A DNA stretch of 64,000 bases from Zobellia uliginosa (GTDB taxonomy: Bacteria > Bacteroidota > Bacteroidia > Flavobacteriales > Flavobacteriaceae): contig NZ_JAHKPY010000004.1 of assembly GCF_018860745.1 (NCBI RefSeq), positions 1,009 through 65,008 on the forward strand, in the 5' to 3' direction. Below the pieces are notes generated by a model. It saw only the letters and a list, made by a program, of their open reading frames with translations, was not told the origin of the DNA and searched no databases. Of the stretch, positions 1 through 11,673 are shown piece by piece (position 1 is the first letter of the stretch; every line of letters starts with the position of its first letter). A program made the position numbers and the translations under genes.

Positions 1-1774
1 GATAACGATTCCAGCGAACAATGATAACGATGCGACGAATGAAATCCAGACAGTAGCTTCAGCAGATGGTTCTGTAGATGTAATTAGAACAGGAGACGAT
101 TTTGACCTTTCCGTAGCAGCTGCCGATGGTTCCGAAACCGTAGTTAACGGAGCAGGTATCAATGCGGTTACCGGTTCAGGTACGACAGCCAGTCCTTATG
201 TAATTACCGGAACGGAAGTGGATGGGGATATCACGAACGAAATCCAGACACTAACCTCTACAGATGGTTCTGTGACCTTAACAGAAACAAATGATGATTA
301 TAATTTATCAGTAAACTTTCCTGCAAGTAGTGATAACCAAAATATAGAAAGCCTAGCGGTAAATACAAGTTCAAACGTTCTTACTGTTGGTATTGAGGAT
401 GGTAGTAGTCAAACAGTAAATTTATCACATTTAGATGATTCAGGTACTGATAATCAAAGTATTCGCAATCTGACTTTTTCAGGTAGTACTTTGACTGTGG
501 GTATTGAAAACGGTAGTTCCGATACGGTAAGTTTAGCTGCTTTAGCAGACAATCAAAGTATACAGGGTTCAGGTTTGTCAGGGACTACCTTAACAATTGG
601 TATTGAAGATGGAAGTTCTCAGACGGTTAACTTATCTAGTTTAGCAAATACGGATAATCAGCAAATAAGCCTTTCTGGAAATATTCTTACGTTAGATAAT
701 GGTACAGGAACAGATACAACAGTAGATCTTACTGATTTTAGAGATGATCAAAATCTTACTAGTGCTGTTGTTGTGCCGAATCAATCTGTTGAAGTACAAA
801 TTAACGATGGTACGAATACAACAATAGATATTAGGGATGCCGATTCTGATGCAACTAATGAATTTCAGGATTTAGAATTAACCGGATCAACTCTTACGTT
901 AACTAATCCTGCAACTGCGGGAAATAGTGTTGATTTATCTAGCTTATCTGATCATGACTGGTATGAAGTAGGAGGTACAGCTGCTCCAGATGCTATAACC
1001 GATAATATTTATACTGATGGGAATGTTGCAATTGGTAAAACGACAATTACGGCTAATAGGGCTTTAGATGTAGAAGGTAATGTTGAAATAGATGATTACC
1101 TATACATGAATGGCAAAGAAACCTTGCGGGCAACTGATGCTTGGTTACGAATTAATACGCACGGCTCTAACGGTTTCACCACGGGTAACTTGTTTAATAA
1201 ATATACAAGAATAGATAATAGGGTAACAATTAATGAAACAGGTGCTAATTATGATTTTAGGGTAGAAGGCGATACGAATACCCATCTATTATTTACTGAT
1301 GCTTCAGCTGATGAAGTTGGTATAGGTACCAATTCACCAGATGCAAAATTAGATGTTGAAGGCGGTACAGTTCGTTTCTCCGACTACGGTTCAAATGCGG
1401 TAACGGGAACGGCTACTTCGTTAATTGGTGTTGAGGCAGATGGTGATTTAGTAGAGGTTAATTCATTAAAGGCATCTAAAATATTTTATCCTCCGTCTAT
1501 TGAGGTGGATGCTTCAACAAATGGAACCGGAAGAACTATAGATTTACACGCTCAATATATAGCACAATTTGGTTCTCCAATGGTTGCTAGTGCCTCGGCA
1601 CCGGCAGCTATTCCAACATATGCTAACACAGAGTTGTATTACTATGTTACGTTTTATGATACTGCTGTTTTCGACAATGTTTCGGTAAATGCTTCTGGTG
1701 TAATGACGTATGATGTTATAAATCAACCGGCAAGTTATAACTCATTAATAAACGTAGTTTTTGTTGTAAAATAA
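1..1774 (+). CDS. Repeat-rich fibre-like surface protein (5' end outside window)
   Basis: The reading frame is open from base 2, so this is the C-terminal part of a longer protein; the GTG at 218 is internal. The visible part has about six imperfect repeats of 30-38 residues, each opening with a D-N-Q or similar triplet and containing a core like LTVGIEDGSSQTVNLS. Next come segments resembling trimeric tail-fibre or adhesin stalks (GNVAIGKTT, then VGIGTNSPDAKLDVEGG). The last roughly 90 residues form a compact end without a recognised T9SS sorting domain. No enzymatic motif is seen. It lies 21 bp before a type B sorted protein and a PorP/SprF gene, suggesting co-expression. Surface adhesin or structural fibre is inferred from repeats and context only. 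Confidence 0.75.
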   Translation, partial: ITIPANNDNDATNEIQTVASADGSVDVIRTGDDFDLSVAAADGSETVVNGAGINAVTGSGTTASPYVITGTEVDGDITNEIQTLTSTDGSVTLTETNDDYNLSVNFPASSDNQNIESLAVNTSSNVLTVGIEDGSSQTVNLSHLDDSGTDNQSIRNLTFSGSTLTVGIENGSSDTVSLAALADNQSIQGSGLSGTTLTIGIEDGSSQTVNLSSLANTDNQQISLSGNILTLDNGTGTDTTVDLTDFRDDQNLTSAVVVPNQSVEVQINDGTNTTIDIRDADSDATNEFQDLELTGSTLTLTNPATAGNSVDLSSLSDHDWYEVGGTAAPDAITDNIYTDGNVAIGKTTITANRALDVEGNVEIDDYLYMNGKETLRATDAWLRINTHGSNGFTTGNLFNKYTRIDNRVTINETGANYDFRVEGDTNTHLLFTDASADEVGIGTNSPDAKLDVEGGTVRFSDYGSNAVTGTATSLIGVEADGDLVEVNSLKASKIFYPPSIEVDASTNGTGRTIDLHAQYIAQFGSPMVASASAPAAIPTYANTELYYYVTFYDTAVFDNVSVNASGVMTYDVINQPASYNSLINVVFVVK

Positions 1775-1795
1775 TCTAAAGGATAACCAATCGAT

Positions 1796-3823
1796 TTGAA
1801 AGCAAAATCTACATATAAAAAGCTTGTTCTCAGTATAGTGTTCACTATATTGGGATTTGCGGTATCCAGTGCTCAGTATCTATTGCGAGCTCCTGATGAT
1901 ACGGCAGAAGAAACCAGGACTAACTTTCGTTGGTATGAGGCACAGGATACCAGTACGGTTTTAAGCACGGATCCTTTTCTGGAAGTAAATGATCAAGGAA
2001 TATATTTTGCTACTTATGACGGTACTTTATGTGGTAAAAATGCAACGAGTTATTTTATTGTTACCAACTGTAATTCGCCTTATAATGAGGTAACCCTGGA
2101 CATTAGTGATAATACGGATAATCTATCTGCAGGAGCTTCTGTAAGTTGGAACCCTCCTTTACCCGGTAATCAAAGTGCGCCTATGGTAATAGCTACACAA
2201 ACTGTGGAGCGTTATATTGCTACTATAACCAAGGCGGGGAATAATAAAAGTTTACCCAGTTTTACAGTGGTTTGTATAGATGAGGCAGCTATCCTTGTTG
2301 ACGATTTAGTAACGGTAGATGAGGACAGTTCAGTTATTATAGATATTTACGATAATGATAGTGAGCTACCTACGGAAGGTGTTCTCACCGCTACTGATCC
2401 AGCAAATGGCACGGTAAATATTGATAACAACGGTACACCCAATGATCCAACAGATGATATTGTAACCTATATTCCAGATCCTGATTATAATGGTCAGGAT
2501 ACTTTTAATTATACGATTTGTAATGTTTTTGGAGATTGTAGTACCGCTACCGTAATTGTAGATGTACTCCCTATCCTTGATACAATAGACGACAGCTTTT
2601 CAACGGCGGAAGACACTCCTGTTGTACTGAACATTCTTGCTAACGATAATGATATTCCTACGGTAGGAACCTTAACTACGACCAATCCAGCAAATGGCTC
2701 ATTAACATTAGACGATGGGGGTACACCAAATGATCCATCTGATGATATGGTGACCTATACGCCAAATGGAAATTTTGACGGTATGGATTCATTCACATAT
2801 ACCGTTTGTGATACGGCAGGTAATTGTGATACGGCTACTGTAACTATTTTAGTGACAGATGAAGTTGATCTAGATATGGATGATGATGGTATTCTGGACA
2901 ATTTTGAAGACTTGAATTTAGATGCGGATAATGACCCTGCAACCAATCCAACGGATACGGACAATGATGGTGTTCCGGATTATTTGGATATAGATAGTGA
3001 TGATGATGGTATTCCAGATAATGTAGAAGCACAGTCAACATTAGATTATGTTGCTCCAAGTGGAGTGGATGTTAATGGGAATGGAGTAGATGATGCTTAC
3101 GAAATTAATGGACTATTGGGTATTATTCCTGAAGATACGGATGGTGATGATTTGCCTGATTATGTAGATGAGGATAGTGATGATGACAATATTCCAGATA
3201 GAATAGAAGCACATGATCACAACAGAGATGGTATTCCAGACGTTGTATTAATTGGTTCAGATAAAGATCGTGATGGTCTGGACGATGGCTATGAAGGTGG
3301 AACAGCAATAGATCTTGATGTAAACGATGAGATAAATGATCCTTATAATGATTTGCCGAATACAGATGGTGACGGAGAATCTGATTATAGAGATACGGAT
3401 GATGATGATGATGGTATTCAAAGTAAAGATGAGGACATAAATATTGACGGGAACTACGCCAATGATGACTCAGATGGCAATGGTATACCGGAATATCTGG
3501 AACCAAATGAAGTAGAAGACCCTATTGAAGTATTTAATGTAGTGACGCCTAATAATGATGGCGCGCATGATGTGCTAACAATCAATGGTTTAGAAAATTA
3601 TCCAGATAACTCAATTAGAATCTATAATAGATGGGGTGTTCTGGTTTACAATACGCAAGCCTATAATACAGAAGGAAATGTATTTGACGGAACCTCTCAA
3701 GGAAGAGTAACCGTTGATTCCGATAGGAAACTACCAGTAGGTACATACTTCTATATTTTAGATTACAAAGATGCTAAAGGAGAACAACAAACCCTTTCAG
3801 GATACATATATATTAACAGATAG
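1796..3823 (+). CDS. T9SS type B sorting-domain protein with cadherin-like and TSP3 repeats
   Basis: A secreted or cell-surface protein of 675 aa. A TTG start is chosen because it directly precedes a signal peptide (residues 1-27, ending VSSAQ) and follows an A/G-rich AAAGGATAA. An N-terminal region to about 165 is unassigned. Two cadherin-like/Big-type tandem domains follow at about 172-258 and 262-352, both with the pattern NDPxDDxVTYxPxxxxxGxDxFxYxxC. Aspartate-rich thrombospondin type 3 calcium-binding repeats occupy about 355-572. The last 100 residues are a gliding-motility-associated type B C-terminal domain ([45 protein letters not shown]), which directs export through the type IX secretion system. 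The next gene, 8 bp on, is a PorP/SprF protein, the known partner class of type B cargo. Ligand unknown. Confidence 0.9.
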   Translation: MKAKSTYKKLVLSIVFTILGFAVSSAQYLLRAPDDTAEETRTNFRWYEAQDTSTVLSTDPFLEVNDQGIYFATYDGTLCGKNATSYFIVTNCNSPYNEVTLDISDNTDNLSAGASVSWNPPLPGNQSAPMVIATQTVERYIATITKAGNNKSLPSFTVVCIDEAAILVDDLVTVDEDSSVIIDIYDNDSELPTEGVLTATDPANGTVNIDNNGTPNDPTDDIVTYIPDPDYNGQDTFNYTICNVFGDCSTATVIVDVLPILDTIDDSFSTAEDTPVVLNILANDNDIPTVGTLTTTNPANGSLTLDDGGTPNDPSDDMVTYTPNGNFDGMDSFTYTVCDTAGNCDTATVTILVTDEVDLDMDDDGILDNFEDLNLDADNDPATNPTDTDNDGVPDYLDIDSDDDGIPDNVEAQSTLDYVAPSGVDVNGNGVDDAYEINGLLGIIPEDTDGDDLPDYVDEDSDDDNIPDRIEAHDHNRDGIPDVVLIGSDKDRDGLDDGYEGGTAIDLDVNDEINDPYNDLPNTDGDGESDYRDTDDDDDGIQSKDEDINIDGNYANDDSDGNGIPEYLEPNEVEDPIEVFNVVTPNNDGAHDVLTINGLENYPDNSIRIYNRWGVLVYNTQAYNTEGNVFDGTSQGRVTVDSDRKLPVGTYFYILDYKDAKGEQQTLSGYIYINR

Positions 3824-3831
3824 CAGTAACG

Positions 3832-4782
3832 ATGATCCCAAATCTCAGAATAACCGCTCGTAAACTTGGTGTAATGCTTGCCCTCTTATTTGTGGCAACC
3901 GTTCAAGATGCCATTGCCCAACAAGATTCTCAGTACACCCAGTACATGTATAACACAGTAAGTGTAAATCCGGCTTATGCTGGATCTAGAGGCCATATAA
4001 GTACGGCACTTTTGCATCGTTCGCAATGGGTAGGTCTAGATGGTGCACCTACAACACAGACATTTAACATACATTCTCCAATTGGGTATAGAGGCGTTGG
4101 TTTGGGAGCTTCTATTGTTAATGATGAGATCGGACCAACTTCTGAAACCTATATAGATATAGATTTTTCATATACTATATACACTTCTTCCGAAGGGAGA
4201 CTAAGTTTTGGATTAAAAGGAAGTGCTCATTTATTAGATGTTCGTTTCTCAGAATTAAATCAGTTTACTTCAGATAATAGTTTACAGAATGATATAGAAA
4301 ACAAGTTTTCCCCTAATTTTGGAGCGGGTGTCTATTATCATAATGAACGTTTTTATGCGGGACTTTCTGTTCCTCGTATGTTGCAGACACTTCACTTTAA
4401 AGATGGTCCAGAACCTTCTACGGCAAAGGAACAAATGAATTTTTATCTCATAACAGGTTATGTTTGGGATTTAAACGATAATACAAAATTTAAACCCGCT
4501 TTGTTAACCAAATTGGTAACAGGCGCACCTTTACAAGTTGATATTTCTGCAAACTTTATGTTTAGCGAAAAGTTTATTCTTGGAGCAGCTTATCGTTGGG
4601 ATGCAGCCGTTAGTGGAATGGTAGGCTTTAATATCTCTAAGAAGTTTTTAATCGGTTTAGCGTATGATCGCGAAGTGACCGAGTTAGGCTCGGCCGTCTT
4701 TAATTCAGGTTCTTTTGAAGCAATTCTAAGGTATGATTTCATAAGTACGAAAGGCAATCTAAAATCACCACGTTTCTTCTAA
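3832..4782 (+). CDS. PorP/SprF family T9SS outer-membrane protein
   Basis: A 316-aa outer-membrane beta-barrel protein. It has a signal peptide (about 1-29, ending DAIAQ) followed by the family hallmark QYTQYMYNTVSVNPAYAGSR and alternating amphipathic strands to the C terminus. Family knowledge: SprF is needed to export the type B protein SprB in Flavobacterium johnsoniae, and PorP/SprF genes commonly sit beside genes for type B sorted proteins. Here it lies 8 bp after one such gene, so it is inferred to be its cognate export or anchoring partner and may also serve the 2144-aa type B protein downstream. No other T9SS core gene is present in the window. Confidence 0.93.
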   Translation: MIPNLRITARKLGVMLALLFVATVQDAIAQQDSQYTQYMYNTVSVNPAYAGSRGHISTALLHRSQWVGLDGAPTTQTFNIHSPIGYRGVGLGASIVNDEIGPTSETYIDIDFSYTIYTSSEGRLSFGLKGSAHLLDVRFSELNQFTSDNSLQNDIENKFSPNFGAGVYYHNERFYAGLSVPRMLQTLHFKDGPEPSTAKEQMNFYLITGYVWDLNDNTKFKPALLTKLVTGAPLQVDISANFMFSEKFILGAAYRWDAAVSGMVGFNISKKFLIGLAYDREVTELGSAVFNSGSFEAILRYDFISTKGNLKSPRFF

Positions 4783-5102
4783 AAAATTATAAAGCAATAC
4801 AGTTTAGATAATTGATAATATGAATTAAATATATGGTCGATAATTGATTTTTTTTAGCTTTTCGCCGAATGGTAAAAAAAATGTCAGGAGCTAAAAACAA
4901 AGGAAGCCACAAGGTATTAGTGCTTTCACATCATAAATTATCAATTACACAACAAAAGTTCAGATTACGGTGCGGTTCAAGATTACTTTTATTGCTTCTT
5001 AATCTTATGATTGGGAGGCTGATATAAAATTTTTCAACGACATATTTTAACAATATTAGAAGGAGATTTTCGTTAAAATAGTTCATCTAACCTGCTTAGC
5101 AT
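4783..5102. other. Intergenic region, 320 bp
   Basis: AT-rich spacer between the PorP/SprF gene and the giant type B gene. No ORF or RNA gene is recognised. TAATTGATAAT at 4809-4819 recurs inverted at 4936-4946, and TAATTGAT appears a third time near 4841. AGAAGGAG at about 5059 looks like a Shine-Dalgarno but is about 35 bp from the ATG at 5103, and an in-frame TAG at 5097 rules out a closer upstream start. It could hold the promoter of the next gene, but no clean TAnnTTTG box is visible. Confidence 0.4.
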
Positions 5103-8100
5103 ATGCGAGTCAAACAAAAAGGAAATTCTACCTTTTTTGCAGAATACTCTAGGTATTACGGTTTTCTACTACTTTTCTTTCTACTTATAGGAGAATCCTT
5201 ATGGGCGCAGCCTGCAAACGATGATATAGCAAATGCTACCCCACTTTCAATTAATGGTTGTTCCGCAGATGCGGCGTACAATACCTTGAATGCCACCCCA
5301 GACGGTACTATTGGTTCTTGTTGGCCTGCTGGTCCCAACGCAAATGTTTGGTTTAGTTTCGTGGCAAGTGCTACCGGAACCGTGCAGATTAATTTAGATC
5401 GTGGAACTATCACCGGAGACATGACGGGCGATATGCGTTATGCTATGATGGCTTTGTGGGACGCAACGGGTTCTTCGGAAATTGCTTGTAGTTCCTTTAA
5501 TGATGTGAGCGATGATATTTCAATATTACAAAGTGGACTAACCCCCGGAGATACCTATCTTTTTTCAGTAGATCGCCGTTATGGGACTCCATCTGGAGCG
5601 GAGAGTTTTAAACTTTGTTTAAGCGATACACCAACCAACGATTATTTAGAAGGAGCGATAAACATAGATTCATTTATGAACGGATGCTCTGCCGACGCTG
5701 CTTTTTCAACGCTAGGAGCTTCTGCAGACAGAAATGCAGCTTCCTGTTGGGGAACGGGCCCAAATAGAAATGTTTGGTTTCAAGTTACTGCGCCAGCTAC
5801 AGGAAATATTGAGGTAAAATTAGATACAGGTTCTCCAAAGGGAACATTACAAACTGCATATTTAGCCTTGTGGGACAGTACCGGTACTACAGAACTAGGC
5901 TGCAATAGTTATAGACCCGGACGTGATTATGATGATATTTCATTATTGGCAACAGGTTTAACACCTGGAGATGTATACTATGTTTCGGTAGATAATAGAT
6001 ATATACATGCTTTGGATACATTTACATTGTGCTTAAGTGATCAGGCAACAAATGATTATTACCAAGGCGCAACAGATGTTACAGGTTTAATCGGAGGATG
6101 CTCTTTAGATGCAGAATATACCACACTTGGTGCTACCTTTGATAAGGGTACTGGTTCATGTTGGTTAGACTTGGTAAACCATAATAAATGGTTCAGTTTT
6201 GTAGCACCTACTTCTGGTAGAATAGAAGTAAATCTTGATAGAGGAGGCAGTAAAGGAACCCTACGCCATGCCTATATGGCCCTTTGGGAGAATGATGGTG
6301 AGACTGAACTTGCCTGTACCACGTATTCTGACCCAGAAGATGATTTAAGAATTAGGCATTGGAGTCTTACTCCTGGCGAAACGTATTATATTACGGTAGA
6401 TAACAGATATATTACAACCACAGATACTTTTACACTTTGTTTAGATGCCTTGAACGGTCCAGATACGGATGGAGATGGTATGGGCGATGTGGTTGACCTG
6501 GATGATGATAATGATGGTATTTTAGATACGGTAGAAGGTTGTGAAAATACAGATATTTCTGGTACGGTGGGGATTGGTAATCCTATTACAGATACCACCT
6601 ATCCATTGGTAGGTACAGATATCACCTATACTATTAGCAAACCTGCAAGTACAAATATTTATGCATACGATGCTGGTGCCAATGGACATGGTATTCGTAT
6701 TGAAGGCCAGGCAGGAGATGTTGGAAGTTTAACTTCCACTTACAGTACGCCAATCGAAAATGTCTTTTTTAAGATGACGGATTTCGATAACAACACACAA
6801 TATACGATTGAAGTTTATGATGATAGTAATGTGCTGTACGATTTAGATTCTGAAGGTGTTATTTTGGTAGGTTCTGATATTACACAGACTGGAAATGACT
6901 TTGTTGCCGATGCCGTAAATTCTAATGGAAACGACCCAGCAGATGATATGCACGGCGCAATTTACTTTTATTTTGAGAGACCTGTAAGTCGTATTGTTCT
7001 ATCATTCAATCATCCTTCAAATTCATCAACTCGTTTTATACAGCCAACTTTTTGCATTGCTGATTTTGATAATGATGGCATAACCGATCATAAAGATTTA
7101 GATAGTGATGGAGACGGTATTCCGGACAACATAGAAGGGCAGACTACCTTAAATTACATTGCCCCTAATACGGATAACGCAGCCACATATCGCAGTAATA
7201 ATGGTGTCAACTCTGCATATTTGGGAGGAATAACTCCTGAAAATACAGATGCTACGGACAACCCGGATTATCTGGATTTGGATTCCGACAATGAAGGAGG
7301 AAATGATATTGCAGAAGCGGGAATAACACTTTCAGGAAACGATATAGATAATGATGGTCTTGATGACAATATGGATGCATTTACATCAGGTTATGATGAT
7401 CCAGCTGGTACTATCGATGATCCTTTAAGCAACCCCATTGCCTTACCGGATACTGATTCTGATGCAAGTACTGGGGGAGATGTAGATTATAGAGATGCTA
7501 CGGATGATCGTCTGGATTCCGATAATGATGGCGTAGTAGATGTTGTTGATTTGGATGACGATAATGATGGTATTCCCGATATTCACGAACAAGGAAGTAT
7601 GTATGAGTGTTCCGAAACCTTCTTGGTAGACGGTGCACATGCTGTTAATACACATACCACAACTCAAATAAATACTACTTCATCTGGTATTACATGGGAT
7701 TTACAGACAATGAACGGTATTACCTTAGATACCTCTGTAAGTCCAGATTTTAATAATACGGTGGCATACCCCGTAGGTGCGGAGTTTCAAGGTGCTCAGA
7801 CGCATATGATGATGGTCATGAATACGGATCGTAATGTGGGTCAGCATGCAACTTTGACCATTACATTTCCTAATCCAGTTAAAAACCCAACCATTTACTT
7901 TGGTAACCTTAAATCATCACCGGGCATTGGAAGGCGTAGTGTCTATTATGAGTTGATCAATGTGGGTGTTAATATGGATGTGGTATATACGGATGGTGAT
8001 TTTTATGTAGCTGATAACAGAATAGGAACCTCATTTAATAATACAAGTACCCGAGGAACCGGACTAGTGCGTTTTAACGGTGTATTCAATGCATTGACAT

Positions 8101-11100
8101 TTACCTTAGGTCACTTTTCTAATGTTAATGAAGATGGAGTAATCAGAACTAATCTAAATTTAGGTTATTATGATTGTGTTGATACCGGTTTTTCTTCGAA
8201 CGCAGATACCGATAATGACGGTATAGTTAATTCATTGGATTTAGATAGTGATAACGACGGTATTTATGATGCTGTTGAAGCTGGTCACAATCAACCTCAT
8301 ACGGCAGGTCGTTTGGATGGGCCAATTGGCACAGATGGTATTCCTGATGCAGTAAGGCTCACACCGGATTATTCATCAATTAATTATGACATTGCCGAAA
8401 GTACGGACGACACAGATTTAAATCCTAATTTTTTAGATTTAGATAGTGATGGAGATGGTATTCCTGATAACGTAGAAGCGCAGACAACTACGGGTTTTAT
8501 ACTTCCAAACGAAACTGTAGATGTTAATGGCGTTGATACAGCATATCCTTCAGGCATAGTCCCAACTAACACAGACGGAACGGATAATCCAGATTATTTG
8601 GATACGGATTCTGATAACGAAGGAGCAAATGATACTACAGAGGCGAACATCACTTTAACAGGCAATGATGATGATAATGATGGTTTAGATAATGCAACTG
8701 ATACAACAGCAGATTATTCTGATGTTGCAGGTACTATAGACAATCCGTTGACAGGAACAGTGATTTTACCGGATAACGACTCAGATGCAACTACTGGTGG
8801 TGATGTAGATTTTAGAGATGATAACACCATATTATTACCTTTTACCTGTGATGAAAGTTTGTACTTAAGTCAGCATGAAGCAGGCACTGCAACTATATTC
8901 TATGATTTAGAATCTTCAACAAATCCATTTACAGTCTCTCAATTAGGAAGTAATTCGCACGGTATTCAATACAATGCTATGGGCTATAATCCGTTGGATA
9001 ATTTTATTTACGGAATAGAAGAAAACAGTAATAATCTAATTCAGATTGCTGCAGATGGCACAGTAATTAGAGCAGGAGCAATTACAGGATTACCGGTTAA
9101 TATTTATTCTTCGGGTGACATAGATAATAATGGCAATTATTACGTTCAGGAAGATGGTAGTTCTTCGATCATATATCAAATTGATATTGCCGCGCGAACC
9201 GCAACAATAATCAACTTAAGTCAGAGTATAGTTGTTAACGATTTCGCCTATAACATTACTAATGATTTAATGTATTCAGTAATGCAAAGTGGAGCGGATG
9301 CAGGTACCTTGCTTACTATAGATGTAACGACCGGAACGGTTAATACAATCGGCAGCACCAATAGTTTAAATTTATTTGGAGCCATGTACGCCAGTAGTAC
9401 GGGAGATATTTATGGTAACTTGAATACAGGAGGATTCTACCAGTTTAACACACTTACTGGAGAGCGTACACTTATTTCAACCTCTAGTTCTGCTTTACAT
9501 AATGATGGTGCGCACTGTGTTACGGCACCTATTATGTTCGAATCCAATCTGTCCGTTACAAAAACAGATGGAACTACTACCTACGTTCCGGGAACGGATA
9601 CAACTTATACCATCGTGGCTAGTAATAACGGTCCTTTTGGCGTTCTTGATGCCTCTGTTACGGATACGCCTACCGGAATACCTGCAGCGAACATATCCTA
9701 CTCGGCAGTAGCTTCTTCAGGAAGTGTTACTACCGTTACAGGGACACAGACAGGAGCAATAAACGATACTGTTAGTATACCCGTTGGAGGTACTATTACC
9801 TATACGGTTACGGTTAGTATTCCATCAACATTTACAGGAGATTTAACCAATACGGTTACCATAAACAATCCGGTAAATTCAGATGACCCTGATACAAGTA
9901 ATAATACGGCTACGGACATAAATACCTTATCGAATCCGGATATAATTATTGATGATGCCAATGCTATAGAAGGTAGTGAAGTTTCCTTTCCAGTAACATT
10001 AAGTGCTGCCAGTACAACAGATATAACGCTAACGTTTACCTTGATTAATGGTACTGCGGGCGATGCAGATTATACAACTACGGATATTCAAAGAACTATC
10101 CCGGCAGGAACGACTACAATAAATGTAGATGTACCTACTATAGATGACACTATAGATGAATTAGATGAGGTATTTACCATTGCAATTGCAAGTATAGATG
10201 CAGGTATGGTTGGTGATATATCGGATACGGCCATAGGTACGATAATAGATAATGATAATGGGCCCATATTAACCATAGACGATGCCAGCGCGGTAGAAGG
10301 AAATGCAATTTCTTTTCCGGTAACTTTAAGTAACGCCAGTGCAACGGATATCACCCTAACCTTTACATTTATGAATGGTAGGGCAGACGATACGGACTAT
10401 ACCAATACAAATATTCAGGCTACTATTCCGGCAGGTACCACATCCATTACTATAGATGTGCCTACAACGGATGATACATTAGATGAGATTGACGAGGACT
10501 TTACTATTTCCATATTAAGTGTAGATGCAGGTATTGTGGGCGATACATCAGACACTGCTACGGGTATTATTCTGGATAATGATTTACCGGATATTGATAG
10601 TGATAACGATGGTATTTTGGATGTAGTGGAAGATTTAAATACCGATGGTGATGATGACCCATCTACCAACCCTACAGATTCAGACGGAGATGCGTATCCA
10701 GATTATTTGGATATTGATAGTGATAATGATGGTATTCCTGATAATGTAGAAGCACAGACTACATCAGGTTATATAGGGCCAAGTCTAGTAGATGCGAACG
10801 GCAATGGGTTGGATGATGCCTATGAAAACGGAACGGATTTAGGATTGGTTCCTGTAAATACAGACGGAGAGGATCAACAAGATTACTTAGACCCAGATAG
10901 TGATAATGATGGTGTTCCGGATGCTATAGAAGCACATGACCATAACCAAGATGGTATGGCAGATGTAACGTATGTAGGTTCGGATAAGGATAATGATGGT
11001 CTAGATGATGGTTACGAAGGTTTTGAAGCTATTGATGATGATGTAAATGATGAAATAGACAATCCGTTCGCAATGCTTCCAAATACTGATGGTGATGAAG

Positions 11101-11537
11101 AATCAGATTATCGAGACTTAGATGATGATAATGATGGCATTCCAACACTAGAAGAAGATACCAATTCAGATGGTAATTATGCGAACGATGATGAGAACAA
11201 CAATGGTATCCCTAATTATTTAGAAGAACCTTACACTCCAGTTGTTGTCTTTAATGTTGTAACTCCAAATGGCGATGGCGCGCATGATACACTAACCATT
11301 ACGGGGCTTGAGGTAAGACCAAATAACAATATACAGATTTATAACCGTTGGGGTATTTTAATATTCAGTACAGAATCTTATGACACACTAAGCAATTATT
11401 TTAATGGGTATTCGCAAGCAAGGCTTACAGCAGGAAAAGAAGAAAGACTACCAAGTGGAACCTATTTTTATATCCTGAATTACGAAGATACAACAGGGGA
11501 GCAAAAATCAATTTCAGGTTATATTTACTTGAATTGA
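5103..11537 (+). CDS. Giant multidomain T9SS type B sorted surface protein
   Basis: A 2144-aa secreted protein. Signal peptide 1-36 (ends WAQ). Three tandem repeats of about 135 residues follow (about 37-175, 176-313, 314-447), each with conserved cysteines (GCSxDA, SCW, C near the end) and the motif LTPGxxYxxSVDNRY, resembling pre-peptidase-type beta domains. Then: TSP3 repeats; a beta region with few hallmarks (about 481-650); more TSP3; another beta region (about 830-1030); TSP3; a DUF6923-like propeller-type region (about 1245-1480); a DUF11-like domain (about 1480-1610); two Calx-beta domains (about 1613-1717 and 1720-1826); TSP3; and a type B sorting domain (about 2047-2144). No catalytic motif is seen. 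Aspartate-rich repeats predict strong calcium binding. Its last roughly 320 residues closely match those of the 675-aa protein at 1796-3823. Adhesion role inferred. Confidence 0.9.
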   Translation: MRVKQKGNSTFFAEYSRYYGFLLLFFLLIGESLWAQPANDDIANATPLSINGCSADAAYNTLNATPDGTIGSCWPAGPNANVWFSFVASATGTVQINLDRGTITGDMTGDMRYAMMALWDATGSSEIACSSFNDVSDDISILQSGLTPGDTYLFSVDRRYGTPSGAESFKLCLSDTPTNDYLEGAINIDSFMNGCSADAAFSTLGASADRNAASCWGTGPNRNVWFQVTAPATGNIEVKLDTGSPKGTLQTAYLALWDSTGTTELGCNSYRPGRDYDDISLLATGLTPGDVYYVSVDNRYIHALDTFTLCLSDQATNDYYQGATDVTGLIGGCSLDAEYTTLGATFDKGTGSCWLDLVNHNKWFSFVAPTSGRIEVNLDRGGSKGTLRHAYMALWENDGETELACTTYSDPEDDLRIRHWSLTPGETYYITVDNRYITTTDTFTLCLDALNGPDTDGDGMGDVVDLDDDNDGILDTVEGCENTDISGTVGIGNPITDTTYPLVGTDITYTISKPASTNIYAYDAGANGHGIRIEGQAGDVGSLTSTYSTPIENVFFKMTDFDNNTQYTIEVYDDSNVLYDLDSEGVILVGSDITQTGNDFVADAVNSNGNDPADDMHGAIYFYFERPVSRIVLSFNHPSNSSTRFIQPTFCIADFDNDGITDHKDLDSDGDGIPDNIEGQTTLNYIAPNTDNAATYRSNNGVNSAYLGGITPENTDATDNPDYLDLDSDNEGGNDIAEAGITLSGNDIDNDGLDDNMDAFTSGYDDPAGTIDDPLSNPIALPDTDSDASTGGDVDYRDATDDRLDSDNDGVVDVVDLDDDNDGIPDIHEQGSMYECSETFLVDGAHAVNTHTTTQINTTSSGITWDLQTMNGITLDTSVSPDFNNTVAYPVGAEFQGAQTHMMMVMNTDRNVGQHATLTITFPNPVKNPTIYFGNLKSSPGIGRRSVYYELINVGVNMDVVYTDGDFYVADNRIGTSFNNTSTRGTGLVRFNGVFNALTFTLGHFSNVNEDGVIRTNLNLGYYDCVDTGFSSNADTDNDGIVNSLDLDSDNDGIYDAVEAGHNQPHTAGRLDGPIGTDGIPDAVRLTPDYSSINYDIAESTDDTDLNPNFLDLDSDGDGIPDNVEAQTTTGFILPNETVDVNGVDTAYPSGIVPTNTDGTDNPDYLDTDSDNEGANDTTEANITLTGNDDDNDGLDNATDTTADYSDVAGTIDNPLTGTVILPDNDSDATTGGDVDFRDDNTILLPFTCDESLYLSQHEAGTATIFYDLESSTNPFTVSQLGSNSHGIQYNAMGYNPLDNFIYGIEENSNNLIQIAADGTVIRAGAITGLPVNIYSSGDIDNNGNYYVQEDGSSSIIYQIDIAARTATIINLSQSIVVNDFAYNITNDLMYSVMQSGADAGTLLTIDVTTGTVNTIGSTNSLNLFGAMYASSTGDIYGNLNTGGFYQFNTLTGERTLISTSSSALHNDGAHCVTAPIMFESNLSVTKTDGTTTYVPGTDTTYTIVASNNGPFGVLDASVTDTPTGIPAANISYSAVASSGSVTTVTGTQTGAINDTVSIPVGGTITYTVTVSIPSTFTGDLTNTVTINNPVNSDDPDTSNNTATDINTLSNPDIIIDDANAIEGSEVSFPVTLSAASTTDITLTFTLINGTAGDADYTTTDIQRTIPAGTTTINVDVPTIDDTIDELDEVFTIAIASIDAGMVGDISDTAIGTIIDNDNGPILTIDDASAVEGNAISFPVTLSNASATDITLTFTFMNGRADDTDYTNTNIQATIPAGTTSITIDVPTTDDTLDEIDEDFTISILSVDAGIVGDTSDTATGIILDNDLPDIDSDNDGILDVVEDLNTDGDDDPSTNPTDSDGDAYPDYLDIDSDNDGIPDNVEAQTTSGYIGPSLVDANGNGLDDAYENGTDLGLVPVNTDGEDQQDYLDPDSDNDGVPDAIEAHDHNQDGMADVTYVGSDKDNDGLDDGYEGFEAIDDDVNDEIDNPFAMLPNTDGDEESDYRDLDDDNDGIPTLEEDTNSDGNYANDDENNNGIPNYLEEPYTPVVVFNVVTPNGDGAHDTLTITGLEVRPNNNIQIYNRWGILIFSTESYDTLSNYFNGYSQARLTAGKEERLPSGTYFYILNYEDTTGEQKSISGYIYLN

Positions 11538-11565
11538 GGTGCTCTACAGAATGATACTAACACTT

Positions 11566-11597
11566 AAACCTCTGAATTTTAATTTAGAGGTTTTCTG
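11566..11597 (+). terminator. Intrinsic terminator after the giant surface protein
   Basis: AAACCTCT at 11566-11573 pairs with AGAGGTTT at 11586-11593. An inner AATT/AATT pairing extends the stem, and TTTTC follows. Confidence 0.7.
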
Positions 11598-11673
11598 GTT
11601 ATTAATGGAAGGCCTAATAGTTTCTATAACTATTATTTAGCAAGCTCTTGGCGGGATACTAATGTAAAGGTGT

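Noticed and set aside
2844-3506. Two minus-strand ORFs rich in His (clusters of HHHH and HHHP)
   Set aside because: They are the antisense reading of the aspartate-rich TSP3 repeats, whose GAT codons give ATC and CAT-rich complements. No independent start or promoter is seen.
2860-3510. Direct short repeats resembling a CRISPR array
   Set aside because: They are in-frame TSP3 codon repeats of a protein, with variable spacing and no uniform spacers.
10088-10669. Two minus-strand ORFs of 84-88 aa in the Calx-beta region
   Set aside because: They are similar to each other only because the two Calx-beta domains are duplicated; they lie antisense to strong coding sequence.
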